From an uncultured Clostridia bacterium (GTDB lineage Bacteria > Bacillota > Clostridia > Christensenellales > UBA1242): a DNA stretch of 9,250 bases. The notes under the pieces were generated by a model. The model had not been told where the DNA came from and searched no databases. It saw nothing but the letters and a program-made list of their open reading frames with translations. The DNA is taken from positions 1 to 9,250 of the forward strand of contig CANQQH010000035.1 in assembly GCA_947625955.1 (NCBI GenBank), given 5' to 3'. Positions 6,584-9,250 of the stretch are shown here, one piece after another. The translations under genes and the position numbers were made by a program. Positions within the stretch are counted from its first letter, which is position 1. Each line of letters begins with the position of its first letter.

Positions 6584-7729
6584 ATGGTAAAGAAAGATAT
6601 TGCAATTTTGGATATTGGTTCAATGTGTGTCACTGTCTTGGTTGGCGAAAGGGGCATTAACTCAACTTTCAAAATTAAGGGAAAGGGTAAGGCTGACTAT
6701 GCAGGATTTCAAAATGGGCAATTTCTTGAACCTGACCAAGTGAAGTATGCTGTTGCCCTTGCGATTTCTAATGCCGAAATCGTTTATGGCGGCAAAATCA
6801 GCGAACTCTATGTTGGCGTTCCCGGCGAGTTTTCAAGTGTTATTTGCCGTGAGGCTAGTATTGATTTCACGAAGAAGAGAAAGGTCAACGATGGGGATTT
6901 GAAGCAGCTTTATCATGTTGGGAATATCTACCGAAAGCATCCAACCCACACCGTTATCAACCAATCTCCAATCTATTTTGTGCTTGACGATGGCAAGAAG
7001 GTCATTGAGCCGCGCGGCATGGTTTCAACCAAACTCAGCGGGCTTGTTTCATATGTCTTGGCTGAGAACAACTTCATCGACTTTTTCGATAGGATTTTAA
7101 GTGAACTCAGCATTCGAAAAATAACATATCTTTCGTCGTGTTTGGCGGAAGTGATGCATTTGTTCGACCCGGCAACTCGCGATAGATACGCGCTCTTGGT
7201 TGACTGCGGCTATATCACAACATCGGTCATGCTCGCGCGTGGCGATGGGCTGTTGTTCCTCAGCAGCTTCTCAATGGGCGGGGGTTATGTTACTGGCGAC
7301 CTTAGCCAATGTTTGAAAATAACTTTCCCAGAAGCGGAGAGTTTGAAAAGAAAAGTCCTTCTCAGTTGGGACGCTAAGGAAAACGACACCTATGAAGTTC
7401 AGGGCAAGGAATACATTTCGCCATACTCGGCTGTTGCAACCAACCAAATCGTTGAGGACAGGCTCGACATGATTGCAACCTATATCAACAAATGTCTTGA
7501 CCGCTGCGACTTTGAGTTTCCAGCCTTCATTCCAGTCTATTTGACGGGCGGGGGCATGAACTATATCAGGGGCATCAAGGACTATCTTCCAAGAAAGCTT
7601 GGAAGAAAGGTTGAACTCGTTTCGCCGCAAATCCCTAATGCAAACAAGCCTGACTACTCTTCGGAAATCGGGCTTTTGGATCTCGCCTTGGAACTGCTTG
7701 AAGAAGAAAAATTTTTGATTGCTAGATAA
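6584..7729 (+). CDS. ftsA: Cell division protein FtsA, short form without C-terminal membrane helix
   Basis: FtsA is an actin-fold protein that links FtsZ to the membrane and to later divisome proteins. The 381 residues are shorter than the usual 410-440. Phosphate-1 loop: ILDIGSMCVTVLVGE (8-22). Domain 1C (about 73-165) carries LYVGVPGEF (75-83) and the EPRGMVSTKLSGLVSYVLA region (142-160). Phosphate-2 loop: LLVDCGYITTSVM (204-216), where the usual DIGGG is changed to D207-C-G-Y-I. SMGGGYVTGDL (230-240) follows, and the adenosine motif is VYLTGGGMNYIRG (318-330). The protein ends just after the core helix with EIGLLDLALELLEEEKFLIAR, an acidic stretch. The linker and basic amphipathic membrane-targeting helix of typical FtsA are missing. 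Position directly before ftsZ supports the call. A general FtsA/Hsp70-like protein is the alternative but is less likely given domain 1C and the location. Confidence 0.87.
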   Translation: MVKKDIAILDIGSMCVTVLVGERGINSTFKIKGKGKADYAGFQNGQFLEPDQVKYAVALAISNAEIVYGGKISELYVGVPGEFSSVICREASIDFTKKRKVNDGDLKQLYHVGNIYRKHPTHTVINQSPIYFVLDDGKKVIEPRGMVSTKLSGLVSYVLAENNFIDFFDRILSELSIRKITYLSSCLAEVMHLFDPATRDRYALLVDCGYITTSVMLARGDGLLFLSSFSMGGGYVTGDLSQCLKITFPEAESLKRKVLLSWDAKENDTYEVQGKEYISPYSAVATNQIVEDRLDMIATYINKCLDRCDFEFPAFIPVYLTGGGMNYIRGIKDYLPRKLGRKVELVSPQIPNANKPDYSSEIGLLDLALELLEEEKFLIAR

Positions 7730-7734
7730 GGAGG
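7728..7734 (+). promoter_or_regulatory. Strong ftsZ ribosome binding site overlapping the ftsA stop
   Basis: AAGGAGG uses the last two bases of the ftsA TAA and lies 4 nt before the ftsZ ATG. It is the strongest SD in the window and contrasts with the badly spaced ftsA site, consistent with FtsZ being made in excess over FtsA. The overlap suggests coupling. Confidence 0.75.
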
Positions 7735-7738
7735 AATT

Positions 7739-9034
7739 ATGGAATATAGCAACATTAATCCTATTTGCCAAATACTCGTTGTTGGTGTTGGTGGAGGCGG
7801 CAACAATGCGGTAAACCGCATGATCGCTTCAAATATCAAAAGCGCGAAGTTCGTTGCCGTTAACACGGATAAACAAGCGCTGATGATGAGTAATGCAACA
7901 TCGCAAATTCAAATTGGTGAAAAATTGACGCGTGGTCTTGGCGCTGGCGCCGACCCTGAGGTTGGAAGAAAAGCCGCTGAGGAAAGCCGTGCCGAAATCG
8001 CAGAACGTTTGAAAGGTAGCGACCTTGTTTTCATCACTGCTGGTATGGGCGGTGGAACAGGAACAGGCGCCGCTCCGGTTATTGCTAGCATTGCCAAAGA
8101 AATGGGCATTTTGACAATCGCCGTTGTTACCAAACCATTCGCTTTTGAGGGCAGAACAAGAACTCAAAACGCTGAGATGGGTATAAGAAACCTTTCAAAG
8201 TGCGTTGATACTTTGGTTGTTATTCCAAACGACAGGCTTTTGCAGGTTGTTCCAAAGGGAACTCCTGTTGTTGACGCGTTCAAGTATGCCGACGACGTGC
8301 TTCGCCAAGGTATTCAAGGCATTTCCGACCTTATCGCAACGCCATCGCTTATCAACCTTGACTTCGCCGATGTTAGAACTGTTATGAAGAACCGCGGGCT
8401 CGCTCACATGGGTATTGGTGAGGGCAAAGGTGACAAGAGGAATATTGAAGCCGTGAAGCAAGCTGTTGCAAGTCCTTTGCTTGAAACAACAATTGAGGGC
8501 GCAACCGCTGTTATCATCAATATCACTGGCGGCTTTGACCTGACGCTCGACGAAATCAACGAGGCGGTTTTGCTTGTTAAGGAAGTTGTTGATCCTTCGG
8601 CAAACACTATTTTTGGTGCCACAATTGACGAAAACTATAATGATAGAATCCAAATAACCGTTATTGCAACTGGTTTCCAAAACAGCAATTTTGAAAATAT
8701 GTATGGCGACAAGAAGGAAGAAAAACCTGCTGAGCCACCAAAACCACAAGTTGCTGTCACAGGGTTTGACAGAACCAAGTTTGCTGAATTTCTTGCAGGA
8801 AAGTCTATGGGTGCCGCTCAACCACAAGAAGAGCAAAAGCCATCGTCACTTTCGCTTTTCACCGACGAATTTAAGCAAGAGCCTGCAAAGGAAGAACCAA
8901 AGGAAGAGGCTCAGCCAAAGCAATCATTCAGTGACACGCGTGACGACACACGCCGCGATATTGATGTAAGTTCTTCAAGACTTGATGTGGATAATGATGA
9001 TTTATTACCTCCATTTCTCCGCAAACGCCACTAA
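7739..9034 (+). CDS. ftsZ: Cell division GTPase FtsZ
   Basis: FtsZ is the tubulin-like GTPase that polymerises into the Z ring at midcell. The 431 residues are full length. The N-terminal nucleotide-binding domain has [14 protein letters not shown] (15-28), VNTDKQAL (41-48), the tubulin signature [10 protein letters not shown] (104-113), PFAFEGRTR (133-141) and NDRLL (164-168). The catalytic T7 loop is [11 protein letters not shown] (206-216), with N206, D208 and D211 kept. The C-terminal domain runs to about residue 315. A variable charged linker rich in Glu, Lys, Pro and Gln (about 318-418) leads to the conserved tail [11 protein letters not shown] (420-430), the usual binding site for FtsA, SepF and other partners. 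A canonical tail next to an FtsA lacking its membrane helix is of note. The SD is very strong and the 3' end runs into a large hairpin. Confidence 0.99.
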   Translation: MEYSNINPICQILVVGVGGGGNNAVNRMIASNIKSAKFVAVNTDKQALMMSNATSQIQIGEKLTRGLGAGADPEVGRKAAEESRAEIAERLKGSDLVFITAGMGGGTGTGAAPVIASIAKEMGILTIAVVTKPFAFEGRTRTQNAEMGIRNLSKCVDTLVVIPNDRLLQVVPKGTPVVDAFKYADDVLRQGIQGISDLIATPSLINLDFADVRTVMKNRGLAHMGIGEGKGDKRNIEAVKQAVASPLLETTIEGATAVIINITGGFDLTLDEINEAVLLVKEVVDPSANTIFGATIDENYNDRIQITVIATGFQNSNFENMYGDKKEEKPAEPPKPQVAVTGFDRTKFAEFLAGKSMGAAQPQEEQKPSSLSLFTDEFKQEPAKEEPKEEAQPKQSFSDTRDDTRRDIDVSSSRLDVDNDDLLPPFLRKRH

Positions 9035-9166
9035 ACGCCCAACTTCACTTCTTTAACTGCGTTTGCTGATAGGCGGCACGACACAGTCATTTATGTAAAT
9101 AAACTCCTGCGTCGATGCCACCTATCGAGCCTTGTTAAAGAAGCAAATTTGGGCGTTTAGTTTTTT
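9031..9166 (+). terminator. Very long interrupted hairpin with T6 tract after ftsZ
   Basis: CTAAACGCCCAA (9031-9042) pairs with TTGGGCGTTTAG (9149-9160), 12 perfect pairs. After a symmetric 5x5 internal loop, CTTCTTTAAC (9048-9057) pairs with GTTAAAGAAG (9134-9143). After a larger internal loop, GATAGGCGGCA (9068-9078) pairs with TGCCACCTATC (9116-9126) with one mismatch. CGACACAG (9079-9086) then pairs with CTGCGTCG (9107-9114), one mismatch, and TTTAT/ATAAA closes on a GTAA loop of the GNRA type (9095-9098). Six T residues (9161-9166) follow the outer stem directly. It begins at the ftsZ stop codon, so it most likely ends the ftsA-ftsZ transcript. Its length, far above that of a normal terminator, leaves open a structured RNA or a small mobile hairpin element. 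Confidence 0.75.
9054..9077 (+). repeat. Direct repeat copy 1, inside the post-ftsZ hairpin
   Basis: This 24-bp stretch starting TAACTGCGTTT and ending AGGCGGC recurs at 9168-9190 with one substitution and one missing base. In this copy it spans the end of the second stem segment, the large internal loop and most of the 5' arm of the third segment. Confidence 0.6.
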
Positions 9167-9167
9167 A

Positions 9168-9190
9168 TAACTGCGTTTCCTGAAGGCGGC
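9168..9190 (+). repeat. Direct repeat copy 2, just after the T tract
   Basis: Starts TAACTGCGTTT and ends AGGCGGC, matching 9054-9077 except for one substitution (C9179 for G9065) and one missing T. The copies are 114 bp apart and flank the apical part of the hairpin, its 3' arms and the T tract. Confidence 0.6.
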
Positions 9191-9250
9191 GGTCGAGGAT
9201 GACCAGTATGAGAACTGTATCTTCACGGTGTCCGACGTGCTGTCCAATTC
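9171..9250 (+). other. Unassigned GC3-rich open segment at the window edge
   Basis: The frame from 9171 is open to the window end (26 codons), and 21 of 26 third positions are G or C. That differs from the codon use of the genes upstream and is the pattern of coding DNA in a GC-richer context. The visible translation includes LKAAVEDDQYENCIFTVSD; I do not recognise it. An in-frame TAA sits at 9168-9170, and there is no ATG and no SD, so an intact gene start is not evident. It could be a gene remnant, a gene with an unusual start, or non-coding. The minus strand is also open from the edge back to 9122 (42 codons) without recognisable character. Confidence 0.25.

Noticed and set aside
8195..8836. 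213-codon open frame on the minus strand, opposite ftsZ
   Set aside because: It mirrors the conserved FtsZ coding region; its length is a by-product of FtsZ codon use.
9031..9160. Confident call of the post-ftsZ hairpin as a transposable element
   Set aside because: The outer arms could be terminal inverted repeats, but no clean target-site duplication flanks them and a single copy is seen, so terminator is the safer call.
9122..9250. Minus-strand gene end converging on ftsZ
   Set aside because: A 42-codon open run reaches the window edge, but the translation is unrecognised, it would read through the hairpin arms, and third-position bias favours the + frame.
9171..9250. tRNA or other small stable RNA at the right edge
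   Set aside because: No acceptor stem, T-loop consensus or cloverleaf spacing could be found.
1..9250. CRISPR array, transposase or phage genes
   Set aside because: No regularly spaced repeats and no protein with such motifs; all recognisable genes belong to cell wall synthesis and division.

Overview
The window is a stretch of a division and cell wall (dcw) cluster from a bacterium with a Firmicutes-type envelope. Every gene is on the + strand, and the order is murE (5' end outside the window) - mraY - murD - ftsW - murA - ftsQ/divIB - ftsA - ftsZ. The murA-ftsQ-ftsA-ftsZ order, Shine-Dalgarno (SD) sites of the AGGAG type and moderately AT-rich DNA fit an uncultured member of the Clostridia. 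The meso-diaminopimelate signature DNPR in MurE points to a DAP-type peptidoglycan. This placement is an inference from gene order and protein style, not a measured phylogeny.

Region 1 (2-5512) is a tight run of murE, mraY, murD, ftsW and murA. Gaps are 11, 13 and 26 nt, and ftsW probably starts inside murD. Together these genes cover UDP-GlcNAc enolpyruvyl transfer (MurA), D-Glu addition (MurD), DAP addition (MurE), lipid I formation (MraY) and septal glycan polymerisation (FtsW). murF, murG and murC, common members of such clusters, do not occur between murE and ftsZ.

Region 2 (5513-6583) holds ftsQ with a regulatory spacer on each side. The 93-nt spacer before ftsQ has tandem TATAAT boxes, a 16-bp palindrome touching the start codon and no SD, which suggests a leaderless or near-leaderless ftsQ mRNA. 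The 132-nt spacer after ftsQ holds an intrinsic terminator. A consensus promoter, TTGACA - 18 bp - TATAAT, overlaps it with its -35 box in the hairpin loop, so ftsA-ftsZ looks like a separately driven unit.

Region 3 (6584-9034) is ftsA-ftsZ. FtsA has the expected ATPase-fold and 1C domains but ends without the usual C-terminal membrane-targeting helix. It also has a changed phosphate-2 loop. Its start codon lies an unusual 15 nt from the SD because of a 7-bp tandem duplication. FtsZ is complete and has a canonical C-terminal tail.

Region 4 (9035-9250) starts with a very long interrupted hairpin (about 130 nt) ending in six T residues, which begins at the ftsZ stop codon. Beyond it, the last 80 bases have a different composition and one GC3-rich open frame that I do not recognise. 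A 24-bp imperfect direct repeat links the hairpin to this last segment.

The core genes are ordinary. The parts worth a second look are the control elements around ftsQ/ftsA, the anchorless FtsA and the element downstream of ftsZ.
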